A DNA stretch of 36,374 nt from Opitutus sp. GAS368 (GCA_945871085.1 CAMBVX010000023.1:1-36374), one strand, 5' to 3'; shown: positions 7,595 through 16,479, counted from the first letter of the stretch. Numbers and translations: made by a program. Notes: a model not told the origin generated them from the sequence alone.

Positions 7595-9391
7595 TCAGTT
7601 GTTTTGTAGCACCTTGATGAAGGCGTCCGGTGGGATGGAAACTTTGCCGATTTGTTTCATCTTCTTTTTGCCCTCCTTTTGTTTGTCGAGGAGTTTGCGT
7701 TTGCGGCTGATGTCGCCGCCATAGCACTTCGACGTAACGTCCTTGCGCATTTCCTTCACGTTGTCGCGGGCGATGACTTTGCCGCCGATCGCGGCTTGGA
7801 TCGCGACCTTAAACATTTGCGGCGGGATAATCTCGGCGAGTTTCTCGCACAGCTGGCGCCCGCGACTGTCGGCCTTGTCCCGATGCACGATACAGGAAAA
7901 CGCATCGACCGGGTCGCCGTTGATCATGATGTCCATCTTCACGAGGTCGGCCACCATATAGTCGCCGAGTTCGTAATCCATCGAGCCATAGCCGTGCGTG
8001 ATGCTTTTCAGCCGGTCGTTGAAATCGACGAGGATTTCATTGAGCGGCAGCGAGCACTTCAACATCACGCGGTTCATGTCGAGGGTATCGGTGTGGTCGC
8101 AGAGCCCGCGCTTTTCCATGATCAACGCGAGGATGTCTCCCATCGAATCGTTGGGCAAAATGATCTGCGCGCGAATCGTCGGCTCCTTGATCTCGATGAT
8201 CGTGCCGGGGTCCGGCATGTTCACCGGATTGTCGACCTCGATGAGGTCACCGCCGTGTTTGATCACGTGGTAGATGACACTCGGATACGTCGAAATGATC
8301 TCTACGTCGTGCTCGCGACGGATGCGCTCCTGGATGATCTCCATGTGCAGGAGACCGAGAAAGCCGCAGCGGAAACCGAAACCGAGCGCGAGGGAGCTTT
8401 CCGACGCATAGACGAAAGCCGCATCGTTGAGACGCAGTCGCCCGAGCGCAGCCTTCAGTTTCTCGTAGTCGTCGCTCTCGAGCGGATAGAGCCCGCAGAA
8501 AACCAGTGGGCGCACTTCCTTGTAGCCGGGCAGCATCTCCGTCGCCGGCCTGCTCGCAATCGTGATCGTGTCGCCCGTTTTTACGTCAGCGGTATTCTTG
8601 ATGCTGGAAACAATATAGCCGACATCACCCGCACCGAGTGACGCGATCTTCTCCATTTTCGGCATGAACACGCCCACTTCCTTCACCTCGGCCTTCTGGC
8701 CCGTGCTCATCAGCATCATCATGTCGCCGGCCTTGATCGCGCCGGAAAAAACGCGCACGTAGGCGATACAGCCACGGTAAGAATCGTAAAGGGAGTCGAA
8801 CACCAACGCACGCGTCTGGGGATATTCCTGCCAGCGCGGTGCCGGCACGCGCGCCACCACGGCTTCGAGAATGTCGACGATACCGATCCCGGACTTACCG
8901 CTCGCGAGGATCGCCTCTTCGGCTGGAATGGTGAGAATATCCTCCAACTGCCGCATGCAGAGTTCGAGATTAGCGCTGGGCAAGTCGATCTTGTTAATGA
9001 CCGGGATGACCTTGAGTTTCTGGCCGAACGCGAGGTGGGCATTCGCCACCGTCTGCGCTTCGACGCCCTGCGCGGCATCGATCAGCAACACGGCGCCTTC
9101 ACACGCGGCCAGCGAGCGCGAAACCTCGTAGGAAAAATCCACGTGGCCCGGCGTGTCCATCAGGTTGAGTTTGTAATCCTGCCCGTCCAGCGCCCGGTAG
9201 GTCATCGTGACCGGGTGAGACTTGATCGTGATCCCGCGTTCCCTTTCGAGATCCATCGAATCGAGATGCTGCGCCGTCATCGAGCGCATCGCGACCGTGT
9301 TAGTGTGTTCGAGCAGGCGGTCGGAGAGCGTGGTTTTTCCGTGATCGACGTGAGCGATGATGCAGAAATTGCGGGTGTTGTTGGCAGACAT
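7595..9391 (-). CDS. lepA: Elongation factor 4 (LepA), ribosome back-translocating GTPase
   Basis: A full-length 598-residue LepA. The GTPase motifs are G1 AHVDHGKTT (residues 13-21), G2/G3 in RERGITIKSH and DTPGHVDF, and G4 NKID. The LepA-specific C-terminal domain ends with the expected basic stretch (SRKRKLLDKQKEGKKKMKQ, then IGKVSIPPDAF). It binds the ribosome and acts on stalled or mis-translocated complexes. It is three bases after fabD and twelve before lepB, so the three genes very probably form one transcript. The leader before ATG 9391 (GCTGCCTGAACG) has no Shine-Dalgarno. Confidence 0.98.
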   Translation of the reverse strand: MSANNTRNFCIIAHVDHGKTTLSDRLLEHTNTVAMRSMTAQHLDSMDLERERGITIKSHPVTMTYRALDGQDYKLNLMDTPGHVDFSYEVSRSLAACEGAVLLIDAAQGVEAQTVANAHLAFGQKLKVIPVINKIDLPSANLELCMRQLEDILTIPAEEAILASGKSGIGIVDILEAVVARVPAPRWQEYPQTRALVFDSLYDSYRGCIAYVRVFSGAIKAGDMMMLMSTGQKAEVKEVGVFMPKMEKIASLGAGDVGYIVSSIKNTADVKTGDTITIASRPATEMLPGYKEVRPLVFCGLYPLESDDYEKLKAALGRLRLNDAAFVYASESSLALGFGFRCGFLGLLHMEIIQERIRREHDVEIISTYPSVIYHVIKHGGDLIEVDNPVNMPDPGTIIEIKEPTIRAQIILPNDSMGDILALIMEKRGLCDHTDTLDMNRVMLKCSLPLNEILVDFNDRLKSITHGYGSMDYELGDYMVADLVKMDIMINGDPVDAFSCIVHRDKADSRGRQLCEKLAEIIPPQMFKVAIQAAIGGKVIARDNVKEMRKDVTSKCYGGDISRKRKLLDKQKEGKKKMKQIGKVSIPPDAFIKVLQNN

Positions 9392-9394
9392 CGT

Positions 9395-10312
9395 TCAGGC
9401 AGCGGTGGTCAGATCGGTAAATTCGGCGAAGCTCTTCACGCTCCAGGTTTTTTCGGTGCGGCGCGCGAGTCCGGCGAGGACTCCGCCCGGTCCGAACTCC
9501 CAAAACTCCGTCACTCCCGCCGTCGCCGCACTGCGCATACAGTCCTCCCAGAGCACGGACGACACGACTTGTTTCACCAAGGCCGCCTTGACCGCAGTGG
9601 GCTCGCTCACGGTTTGGCCCGTCGTATTCGTGAACACCGATAATCTCGGCGCCGCGAACGAAACACCCTCGAGATAAGCCGCAAACGCCGCGCGCGCCGG
9701 CTCCATCAGCCGCGAGTGATACGCTCCGGCGACGACGAGCGGAATCACTTTTTTCATGCCGCGAGCTTTCGCCCCGGCGACCGCCGCCTCGATCTTCCCT
9801 TTCTCCCCGGAAACGACGATCTGGCCGGGCGCATTAAAATTGGCCGCCTCGAGGTCGAATTCCCGGCACAGGTCGGCGACCTTCGCGCGGTCCTCGCCGA
9901 TGATCGCGGCCATTCCGCCCGTCGTCTGCTCGCACGCCAGCTGCATGAGCCGACCCCGCTCCGCCACGATGCGCACGCCCGTCGCAAAATCGAACACCCC
10001 CGCCGCGCAGTAAGCCGTGACTTCACCAAGGCTCAGGCCAAGCGCAAATTGCGGCTCGCCGGCCGGCAATTTCCCCTGCTCGCGCAATGCGGCGACGAGC
10101 GCCAGCCCGTGGACGAAAAGCGCCGGCTGGCAAACCTTCGTCTGGGTCAGCTCCACCTCGGGGCCCTCAAAGCTGACTTTGGCCAAGTCCCAGCCCAACA
10201 CGTGGCCGGCTTCATCGTAGAGCGCACGCGCCGCAGCTGACTGATCATACAGCGATTTGCCCATGCCGACCTTCTGGGCGCCCTGTCCTGCAAATAAAAA
10301 TGCCAATGCCAT
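9395..10312 (-). CDS. fabD: Malonyl-CoA:ACP transacylase
   Basis: A 305-residue FabD with the N-terminal FLFAGQGAQKVGMG motif. The nucleophile elbow is GLSLGE with Ser94; most FabD proteins have GHSLGE, so the His before Ser is replaced by Leu. The catalytic His199 is in GAYHSRLM, and the C-terminal VTEFWEFGPGGVLAGL segment is typical. It transfers malonyl groups to ACP for fatty acid synthesis in the cytoplasm. It sits directly upstream of lepA rather than in a fab operon. It could also supply the ACP of the specialised cluster at 1-4310, though nothing here shows that. Confidence 0.95.
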   Translation of the reverse strand: MALAFLFAGQGAQKVGMGKSLYDQSAAARALYDEAGHVLGWDLAKVSFEGPEVELTQTKVCQPALFVHGLALVAALREQGKLPAGEPQFALGLSLGEVTAYCAAGVFDFATGVRIVAERGRLMQLACEQTTGGMAAIIGEDRAKVADLCREFDLEAANFNAPGQIVVSGEKGKIEAAVAGAKARGMKKVIPLVVAGAYHSRLMEPARAAFAAYLEGVSFAAPRLSVFTNTTGQTVSEPTAVKAALVKQVVSSVLWEDCMRSAATAGVTEFWEFGPGGVLAGLARRTEKTWSVKSFAEFTDLTTAA

Positions 10313-10358
10313 CGTTAGAACTCGCGAGACAATCGCCCGCCCTCCCGGAATCCAAGCC

Positions 10359-11240
10359 CTAAAAACGTTTCAGCGGCTTGAAATACTTCGTGTCGTCGTT
10401 CGGCTTGGCGAACGCCGGTGTGCCCGTCTTTTGCGGAGGAGGCTCCAAGGCAGGAGCGATTCCCTTGGGCGCAGGGACCGGGACGGCTGCCGGCGGCAAC
10501 ACCGCGATGGCTACGGCCGACACGCCCGGCAGCGCGGGCGCCGAAAACTCCCGCAAAAAGGGATTTTCTCTTGGGGGCACCGGCAGGCCAATGGGCGGCT
10601 TCCGTCCGGAGAAGGAGAGTCCACTCAGCTCGGCGGAGTTGCCGAGTGCCGTCGGACCCGACGACGACTCACCGCGCGCCACCAAATTGGCCGCACTCTC
10701 ATTACCCATGCCCGGTTGCAGCAATTTGAAATCCTGCGGCGTCATCCAGCCCGCCATAAAATTCGTCAGCGGATTCACCACGGATTCCGCGCCGGCACGC
10801 GGCTCCCGGCGGTCGACCTTGCCACCGGCCTCAACTCGGTTGCGCCCCCCCTCCTCACGGTCGTTCTCGGTTCCGCTTTCATTCAACTTATCGTCTCGTC
10901 GCAGCGCCTTTCCGTCAGCGGCGGGCTCGGGCGTCTTCGCCATCGCGTCGACCAACCAATTGGAGGACTTCTTCGATGCCGCCGCTTCGCCGGAAGGTTT
11001 TCGGAGACTGGTACGTTGCGGCGTCACGAGGCCGAGGTGCATTTCCGGCGTCGCCAAAGTCGGCAGGTCAGCGCGCGGTTGTTCGGTGCCGCTCCGTGCA
11101 GCTTTGATTACTTCGAGGTCGCGCTTCGCGGCGGCGATGCTGTCTTCGCGCGGTGGGGCAGGCGATTCCGTCGACGGTTTTTCCGCGGCCAGCACGGTGG
11201 CCACCAAACCGAACCACGCCAATGACCGCACCACCTGCAT
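10359..11240 (-). CDS. Hypothetical secreted, low-complexity protein translationally coupled to pilT
   Basis: A 293-residue protein with no family that I recognise. It has a signal peptide (VVRSLAWFGLVATVLA, probably cut near AAE). The mature part is rich in Pro, Ala, Ser, Glu and Arg, with no predicted membrane segment and a mid-protein charged stretch (residues about 110-150, with RRDD and REEGGRNRVEAGG). One more ordered island is PLTNFMAGWMTPQDFKLLQ, near 160. The ATG (11240-11238) shares one base with the TGA of pilT (TGATG), so translation is very likely coupled. The position between pilT and fabD suggests a periplasmic accessory role, possibly with the pilus machinery, but this is inference. 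Confidence 0.7.
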   Translation of the reverse strand: MQVVRSLAWFGLVATVLAAEKPSTESPAPPREDSIAAAKRDLEVIKAARSGTEQPRADLPTLATPEMHLGLVTPQRTSLRKPSGEAAASKKSSNWLVDAMAKTPEPAADGKALRRDDKLNESGTENDREEGGRNRVEAGGKVDRREPRAGAESVVNPLTNFMAGWMTPQDFKLLQPGMGNESAANLVARGESSSGPTALGNSAELSGLSFSGRKPPIGLPVPPRENPFLREFSAPALPGVSAVAIAVLPPAAVPVPAPKGIAPALEPPPQKTGTPAFAKPNDDTKYFKPLKRF

Positions 11241-12343
11241 CAGGATTTGATAAAGATTCCCTTGAAGTTCATCTCCAGCGCCTGGGGATTTGGCGAGTAG
11301 CGCAGCGCATCGGCCTTGCCGATGACCCCGGCCTTCCAGAGGCGATAGAGATCCTTGTTGAAGGAAAAACTCGCGGAGTCGCTGCTGCTATCCAAGAGCC
11401 CCTGAATTTTTTCGAACTGACCCTCGAGGATGAGGTTCTTCACCGTCGCATCAGCAGTCAGGATTTCGTTTACCGGCTGCCGTCCATTGCCATCAATTTT
11501 CGGCACGAGCTTCTGACAAATAAACCCCCGCAAAGAGCCCGAGATCGCGCGCCGGGCCTGGAGTTGTTCCTCGGGTGGAAAAAACTCGAACACCCGCGTG
11601 AGCGACTGGGCGACCGTCGCGGCGTGCATCGTAGAAAATACCAAATGCCCGGTCTCCGCCGCACTGATCGCCGTCTCAAACGTTTCGCGGTCGCGCATTT
11701 CACCGATGAGGATGATGTCGGGGTTTTGGCGCAGGACGGCTTTGATCGCCAACTCGAAGCTCGGCACATCGAGCCCGATTTCGCGCTGCTGAAACAACGA
11801 CTTGTCATCGGGAAACGTATACTCGATCGGGTCTTCGATCGTGACGATGTGTTTGTCCATGTTCTGGTTCACCCAGTTCATCATGGCGGCCATCGTCGAG
11901 CTCTTGCCGGAGCCGGTCGCACCGCAAATCAGCAAAATACCGTCCTTGGCCTGCACGAGCTTGACCAAGGCGTCCTGGGTCTGCCCCAACCCAAGTTGTT
12001 CGAACGTCGGCACGGTGCTCTTGATATGACGCATCACGATGCTCACGAGCCCGCGCTGGTGAAACGCATTCACGCGGAAACGCCCGATGCCCTCGACCGC
12101 ATAAGCGAAGTCGACCTGCCCCAAATCCTCCCACTTGGACCGGAATACTTTCGGCACGTGCTCCACGACCCAAGCCTCCGCCTCGGGGCACGTGATCGGA
12201 TCCATATCCACCGGCTTGAGCTTGCTGGAGAGCCGAACGTAGCCGGGCTTGTTGGACTTGATGATAATGTCACTCACCCCGCTGTCCACGGCGAGCTTGA
12301 GCAGATCGTTAATGATTTCGGTATGCGGTGTGATGGTGGACAT
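11240..12343 (-). CDS. pilT: Type IV pilus retraction ATPase, PilT/PilU family
   Basis: A 367-residue secretion ATPase of the PilT/PilU group. Walker A is GATGSGKSST (141-150), the Asp box VTIEDPIEY lies at 167-175, Walker B is DIILIGEMRD (209-218) and the His box is TGHLVFSTMHAATVAQ. The retraction-specific AIRNLIRE motif appears as VKNLILEGQ near residue 312, shared in shape but altered. It powers pilus retraction (twitching, DNA uptake or adhesion) at the inner membrane. Pilin and PilB are not in the window. The next gene downstream is coupled through TGATG. The opposite-strand dapA starts 70 bases away. Confidence 0.92.
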   Translation of the reverse strand: MSTITPHTEIINDLLKLAVDSGVSDIIIKSNKPGYVRLSSKLKPVDMDPITCPEAEAWVVEHVPKVFRSKWEDLGQVDFAYAVEGIGRFRVNAFHQRGLVSIVMRHIKSTVPTFEQLGLGQTQDALVKLVQAKDGILLICGATGSGKSSTMAAMMNWVNQNMDKHIVTIEDPIEYTFPDDKSLFQQREIGLDVPSFELAIKAVLRQNPDIILIGEMRDRETFETAISAAETGHLVFSTMHAATVAQSLTRVFEFFPPEEQLQARRAISGSLRGFICQKLVPKIDGNGRQPVNEILTADATVKNLILEGQFEKIQGLLDSSSDSASFSFNKDLYRLWKAGVIGKADALRYSPNPQALEMNFKGIFIKS

Positions 12344-12412
12344 GGGTAAAAAAGCGTTGCGGATTCCCTATTTCGCCGTGCTCTGTTCCGCAAGGCTACA
12401 CTGCCCGCTCCC

Positions 12413-13300
12413 ATGAAACTCCGTCCGCTCACCGGCACGATCACCGCGCTCGTAACGCCCTTCCACCAAGGCCAGGTTGACTATGCCAGCCTCAAGAAAC
12501 TCGTCTCCTACCAAATAAAAGGAGGCATCGATGGCTTGGTGCCGGTTGGCACCACGGGAGAATCGCCCACGCTTTCCCACGAGGAGCATCTCGATGTCAT
12601 TCGCGCGGTGATTGCGACTGCCGCCGGACGCGTGCCCGTGATCGCTGGCACCGGTTCCAACTCGACCCACGAGGCGGTCGAACTCACCAAACTTTCCCAC
12701 GAGGCCGGCGCCGATGCGATGCTCGTCGTCGCGCCCTACTACAATAAGCCCAGCCCCGAGGGCCTCTTCCGCCACTTCTGTGCCGTCGCCGACGCGACCG
12801 ACAAGCCGATCATTCTTTATTCGATCCCCGGTCGCTGCGGCATCGAGATCGGCGTGCCCGTCGTCGAGCGCCTCCGGGCCAAATACGCTCACATGCGCTG
12901 GATCAAGGAAGCCGGCGGCAGTGTCGATCGCGTCGATCAGCTCAAACAAGCCCTCGGCTCCGACCTCACCGTCTTGAGCGGCGACGATTCGCTCACCCTG
13001 CCCTTCATGTCCGTCGGGGCCGAAGGCGTGATCAGTGTCGCGTCGAATCTCTTCGTCCGCGAGGTCTCGCAACTGGTCCGTCTCGCCTTGGCCAACGATT
13101 TTGCGAAAGCGACCAAGCTGCACCGCAAGCTCTACCCCATCTTCAAGACCCTCTTCATTGAACCGAACCCAGTGCCGATCAAGGTCGCCGTGCTGCGCGC
13201 CGGGATCATCGCGTCCGCCGAAGTGCGCGAACCGCTGTGCGACATGAGCGCAGCCAACGCCGAGCTCCTCGAAAAGGCGCTCGCCGCCCTCGTTAAATAA
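12413..13300 (+). CDS. dapA: 4-hydroxy-tetrahydrodipicolinate synthase
   Basis: A 295-residue class I aldolase of the DHDPS family. Schiff-base lysine Lys165 is in RWIKEAGG, Tyr136 in ILYSIPGRCG, Arg141 in the same segment, and the pyruvate-binding GTTGE motif is at residues 46-50. It condenses pyruvate with aspartate semialdehyde in lysine and diaminopimelate biosynthesis. It is 12 bases from dapB, the next step in the pathway, which distinguishes it from the paralogue at 28376-29302 in the sialic acid locus. The leader is C-rich (ACTGCCCGCTCCC), with no Shine-Dalgarno. Confidence 0.97.
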   Translation: MKLRPLTGTITALVTPFHQGQVDYASLKKLVSYQIKGGIDGLVPVGTTGESPTLSHEEHLDVIRAVIATAAGRVPVIAGTGSNSTHEAVELTKLSHEAGADAMLVVAPYYNKPSPEGLFRHFCAVADATDKPIILYSIPGRCGIEIGVPVVERLRAKYAHMRWIKEAGGSVDRVDQLKQALGSDLTVLSGDDSLTLPFMSVGAEGVISVASNLFVREVSQLVRLALANDFAKATKLHRKLYPIFKTLFIEPNPVPIKVAVLRAGIIASAEVREPLCDMSAANAELLEKALAALVK

Positions 13301-13312
13301 TTTCGTCCGGCC

Positions 13313-14044
13313 ATGCCTCTCTCGATTTTGATCAACGGCTCTCGTGGCCGCATGGGCCACGCCCTCGCGGCCGCCGCCCAGGAAATGGGCGTCACCATCG
13401 GCGGTGCCGTTGATGTCGGCGACGACATCGCGGCCGGTCTCGCGCACAGCGATGTCGTGGTCGATTTTAGTTCCCATCAGGCGACCCGCGCGGTGCTCGA
13501 GCTCGCCGTCGCAAGCAACAAGGCCGTCGTCCTCGGCACCACGGGCCACAGCGCCGACGAAAAAAAGCGACTGCTCGCCCTCGCGGCGAAGGTGCCCTGC
13601 GTGTGGGCCGGAAATTTCTCCGTCGGAGTAAATTTGCTCTTCGCGCTCACCCGGCGCGCCGCGAGCATCCTCGGTTCCGACTACGACGCCGAGGTCGTCG
13701 AGATGCACCATCGTTTCAAGAAAGACGCCCCCAGCGGCACCGCCGCCCGCTTGCTCGAGATCATTCTCGAAGAGCGCAAGCTAACGGCGGCGGCGCTTCG
13801 CCACGGGCGCGAGGGTATTGTCGGCGAGCGCACCGCGACCGAAGTCGGCATTCACGCCCTGCGCGGGGGCGACGTCGTGGGCGATCACACCGTGATGTTC
13901 GCCGCTCTCGGGGAACGGATCGAACTGACACACAAAGCCAGCGACCGGGGGATTTTTGCACGGGGTGCCCTGCGCGCCGCCCAGTGGGTCGTCCAGCAAA
14001 AGCCCGGGGTATACGACATGCAGGACGTGCTCGGCCTGAAGTAG
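13313..14044 (+). CDS. dapB: 4-hydroxy-tetrahydrodipicolinate reductase
   Basis: A 243-residue DapB. The nucleotide-binding motif is INGSRGRMGHAL (residues 7-18) and the signature EMHHRFKKDAPSGTA (130-144) holds catalytic His and Lys residues. VGTTGHS and GERTATEVGIHALRGGDVVGD match the family. It reduces the DapA product with NAD(P)H. The gene follows dapA after 12 bases and is shorter than E. coli DapB (about 273 residues), owing to a compact N-terminal half, as in other short DapB proteins. Confidence 0.97.
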   Translation: MPLSILINGSRGRMGHALAAAAQEMGVTIGGAVDVGDDIAAGLAHSDVVVDFSSHQATRAVLELAVASNKAVVLGTTGHSADEKKRLLALAAKVPCVWAGNFSVGVNLLFALTRRAASILGSDYDAEVVEMHHRFKKDAPSGTAARLLEIILEERKLTAAALRHGREGIVGERTATEVGIHALRGGDVVGDHTVMFAALGERIELTHKASDRGIFARGALRAAQWVVQQKPGVYDMQDVLGLK

Positions 14045-14128
14045 CGAATCTCGGGCCGCCCGCTGCGCGTGTCCCGCTCCCCGCCCGCTTTCTCGCGACC
14101 CTTCACGCCCGCCCCACCATATTAATTG

Positions 14129-14731
14129 ATGATCACCTCGATCCAAGGCACCCTCGCTGCGTCAACTTCGTCGCACGCGATCATCGAACTTAACGGCTTC
14201 GGTTACGAGGTGAACATCCCCGTGACCACCGCCGAAAAACTCTCATTGCCCGGCGCGAATGTGAAGCTCCATACACTCGTGATTTATCGCGAAGACGCGC
14301 AGACCCTTTACGGATTCACCACGCCCACTGAGCGGGATTTCTTCCGATTGATGATTGAAAACGTGACCGGCGTCGGGCCCAAAGGCGCGCTCGGGATCAT
14401 GGGCCGATTGTCGCTCTCTTCACTGGAAGACGCGATTCGCGCAGGAGACATCGCGGCGTTGGCCAAAGTCCCCGGCATCGGCAAAAAGACGGCCGAGCGG
14501 TTGGTCGTCGAGCTCCGCGCGAAAGTCGGCGCGTCCGACGGTTCCGCGACAAATCTCACTGGAGAGTCCGCCCCCGCTCCCTCGGGCGCCAGCACCCATC
14601 GCGACGCCGTCGCCGCCCTGACCGCCCTCGGCTACAAAGGTGCGGACGCCGATCAAGCCGTTCGCCACGCCGCCCTCGCCCTCGGCGCCAAAGCGACGAC
14701 TGAGGCGCTCATCAAGAAAGCGCTGAACTGA
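14129..14731 (+). CDS. ruvA: Holliday junction branch migration protein RuvA
   Basis: A 200-residue RuvA from ATG 14129 (MITSIQGTLA); a TTG one codon earlier is possible but unlikely. An N-terminal OB fold is followed by two helix-hairpin-helix motifs, VTGVGPKGALGIM and KVPGIGKKTAERL, and a C-terminal domain (DAVAALTALGYKGADADQAV) that contacts RuvB. RuvA binds four-way junctions and loads RuvB. RuvB and RuvC are not adjacent in the window. The gene starts 84 bases after dapB, with no clear terminator between them, so read-through transcription is possible. Confidence 0.96.
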   Translation: MITSIQGTLAASTSSHAIIELNGFGYEVNIPVTTAEKLSLPGANVKLHTLVIYREDAQTLYGFTTPTERDFFRLMIENVTGVGPKGALGIMGRLSLSSLEDAIRAGDIAALAKVPGIGKKTAERLVVELRAKVGASDGSATNLTGESAPAPSGASTHRDAVAALTALGYKGADADQAVRHAALALGAKATTEALIKKALN

Positions 14732-14786
14732 ACCACAAAAAATTAAAGTTTTCCACGCGGGCGGGAAACGCGGGCGCGCGGTCGGA

Positions 14787-15545
14787 TTATTTCTGAAACT
14801 GAAATGCGGTCATCTCCACCACGCCTTGCCGCGCCGGGCGATTGCGGCCACCGTAGATGGAGTCCTTCGCCGCCTCAAGCGGTCGCGCCTCAAACCGGAA
14901 GTCGTCCACCTGCATGCCCCGCATCGGCGCGATCTGCAGGTTATTGATCCAGTCGAATTGCGCCGCCAGCGCACCTTCCGAAGACGCTTCTGCTGTGGCC
15001 AGGCTCTTGCCGAGCGCCAACGAGCCAAGGGCCAGGCCTAGTGGCAACTCGCTGCGACGCGCAGCCGGCACCGTCACGGTGCGCGCAAAACTTAACTTCG
15101 TGGCGATGTTTTCGCCCGGGCCAAACAGCACGCCGGTTTCGACCGCAGCGGTGACGGGAGCCCCCACCGAATGCGCCGCGGGCATAACCGACACCGGACG
15201 GCCCAAAGAGGGGGGAGGGGCCTTGCGGTTAGCGACGAATACGAATGCGACGCACGCGGCCGCCGCGAAAAGACCCGCCGTGCCCAAAACGCCGGGTCTC
15301 CACGAGACGCGACCGGGCCGCTCCAACTCGGCCTCGCTGTTACCCACCACTTCAGTATCTGCGGCCTGGTGATTGAAGTCTCGGGCGAGCAGCGTGCAGG
15401 CCTTCTGGATACGACAATATTCTTGATATACGCGGCGGCGCTCCGGGCTGCGCTGGACCTCGGCCTCGAGCCGGGCGGCATCAGACGCAGCAATCTCGTG
15501 ATCGAGGTAGAGATTAAGTAGTTCAATAAATTCAGAGTCTTTCAT
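14787..15545 (-). CDS. Putative membrane anti-sigma factor
   Basis: A 252-residue protein with one predicted membrane segment at about residues 86-106 (VLGTAGLFAAAACVAFVFVA). The N-terminal cytoplasmic part (EFIELLNLYLDHEIAASDAARLE) has the length and amphipathic character of an anti-sigma domain; the zinc-binding HxxxCxxC motif is not intact (only C-x5-C with a distant His), so it may be a zinc-free variant. The C-terminal periplasmic part has no recognisable domain. It is directly downstream of, and in the same direction as, the ECF sigma factor at 15599-16204, the normal place for a cognate anti-sigma factor. The intergenic stretch is made of degenerate 12-base tandem repeats. Function is inferred from position and topology. 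Confidence 0.65.
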   Translation of the reverse strand: MKDSEFIELLNLYLDHEIAASDAARLEAEVQRSPERRRVYQEYCRIQKACTLLARDFNHQAADTEVVGNSEAELERPGRVSWRPGVLGTAGLFAAAACVAFVFVANRKAPPPSLGRPVSVMPAAHSVGAPVTAAVETGVLFGPGENIATKLSFARTVTVPAARRSELPLGLALGSLALGKSLATAEASSEGALAAQFDWINNLQIAPMRGMQVDDFRFEARPLEAAKDSIYGGRNRPARQGVVEMTAFQFQK

Positions 15546-15605
15546 GGCGGTCGGTGTGGTGGTCAGATTGGTAGTCAGTCTGCTGGTCGGTCTCGTCGTC
15601 AGGCC
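15546..15605. repeat. Five degenerate 12-base tandem units between sigma and anti-sigma genes
   Basis: Successive 12-mers on the plus strand are GGCGGTCGGTGT, GGTGGTCAGATT, GGTAGTCAGTCT, GCTGGTCGGTCT and CGTCGTCAGGCC. The shared core is GGTCxG. They fill the whole gap from the anti-sigma start codon to past the sigma stop codon (15599-15601 lies in the last unit). There is no conventional ribosome binding site before the anti-sigma ATG; the repeats occupy that position. Confidence 0.6.
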
Positions 15606-16204
15606 TGGAAGTCCTCGCCGAGCTTGGAGCGGAGACTCTCGCGGGCTCGGGCGATGCGGCTCTTCACGGTGCCCACGGAAATGGCCAAGATGGCCGCGAT
15701 TTCCTCGTAAGACAGGTTCTTGACGTTGCGCAAAACCAGGATCTCGCGGTGTTTCGCCGAAATTTTTTCCATGCCCTGCCCGATTCGATTCACGAACTCC
15801 TGATTGACCGCAATATCGTCCGGCGATTCGACATCCGCCGGGATGATATCGGCCAATGTCATGTCGTTTTCGGAGCTCACCGGGGCGTCAAATGAGACGG
15901 ATTTATCGCGTTTCCGGCGCCACCAATACCAGTAACGGTTACGCGCTAGGTTAGTCGCGATCTGGTAGAGCCACGTAGAAAAGGCAGAGTCGCCGCGGAA
16001 ATTCACCAAGCCCCGGTGGGCGCGAATAAACGCATCCTGAGTCACCTCCTCCGCGTCCTGTTGGTTGCGCAGGAGTTGGTGGACCATCGAGTAAATACGA
16101 TCCCAGTAACGCGAAACCATCTCATCAAAAGCGGCCTGATCACCGTTCTTAAAACGATCCACGAGGACGCGGTCGAAGGCCACTTCTTGAGCTTTGGAGG
16201 TCAT
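15599..16204 (-). CDS. ECF-type RNA polymerase sigma factor (sigma-70 family, RpoE-like)
   Basis: A 201-residue ECF sigma factor. Region 2 (DRFKNGDQAAFDEMVSRYWD to AFSTWLYQIATNLARNRYWYW) includes the DAEEVTQDAFIRAHRGL helix; region 4 is LVLRNVKNLSYEEIAAILAISVGTVKSRIARARESLRSKL. The start is ATG 16204, preceded by GAGGCAG eight bases upstream, one of the few good Shine-Dalgarno sequences in the window; a TTG 15 codons upstream is not needed. The downstream membrane protein is the likely cognate anti-sigma factor. A WYWWRRKRD insert between regions 2 and 4 is characteristic. The regulon and trigger are unknown. Confidence 0.92.
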   Translation of the reverse strand: MTSKAQEVAFDRVLVDRFKNGDQAAFDEMVSRYWDRIYSMVHQLLRNQQDAEEVTQDAFIRAHRGLVNFRGDSAFSTWLYQIATNLARNRYWYWWRRKRDKSVSFDAPVSSENDMTLADIIPADVESPDDIAVNQEFVNRIGQGMEKISAKHREILVLRNVKNLSYEEIAAILAISVGTVKSRIARARESLRSKLGEDFQA

Positions 16205-16269
16205 ACGTTCTGCCTCACTGTGATTGGAATATTTTTGGATTGTTCCCAAGATGTAATAAAAGACTCGAG

Positions 16270-16298
16270 TGCATAGGCTCGGTCGGGAGTCCGGTCAA
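16270..16298 (-). promoter_or_regulatory. Possible sigma-70-type promoter of the ECF sigma gene
   Basis: On the minus strand, TTGACC (16298-16293) and TATGCA (16275-16270) are separated by 17 bases, about 65 bases upstream of the ATG at 16204. The -35 matches well (5 of 6), the -10 only 3 of 6, so this is a weak prediction. Confidence 0.3.
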
Positions 16299-16380
16299 TC
16301 GCCGCGCGCTGCATTCAAGGGCGAAATTCCTTGCCAACCCCCGGGGCCAAAATCCATTTGTTTCCTTCCCACGGATAGGA

Positions 16381-16455
16381 GGGCTGGTAGCTCAATGGTA
16401 GAGCAGTTGCCTTTTAAGCAATTGGTTCCGGGTTCGAATCCCGGCCGGCCCACCA
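16381..16455 (+). tRNA. tRNA-Lys (anticodon UUU)
   Basis: A complete cloverleaf. The acceptor stem GGGCTGG pairs with CCGGCCC (16445-16451, one G-U pair), with discriminator A and an encoded CCA at 16453-16455. The D arm is GCTC-AATGGTA-GAGC, the anticodon arm GTTGC-CTTTTAA-GCAAT with anticodon TTT, and the T arm CCGGG-TTCGAAT-CCCGG. It lies 176 bases from the divergent ECF sigma gene and 24 bases before the response regulator. Confidence 0.97.
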
Positions 16456-16479
16456 CCGTCCCCTTTCACTCAACCGCCC

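Noticed and set aside
16331-16359. Possible promoter (TTGCCA) before tRNA-Lys
   Set aside because: No acceptable -10 element lies at the right distance.
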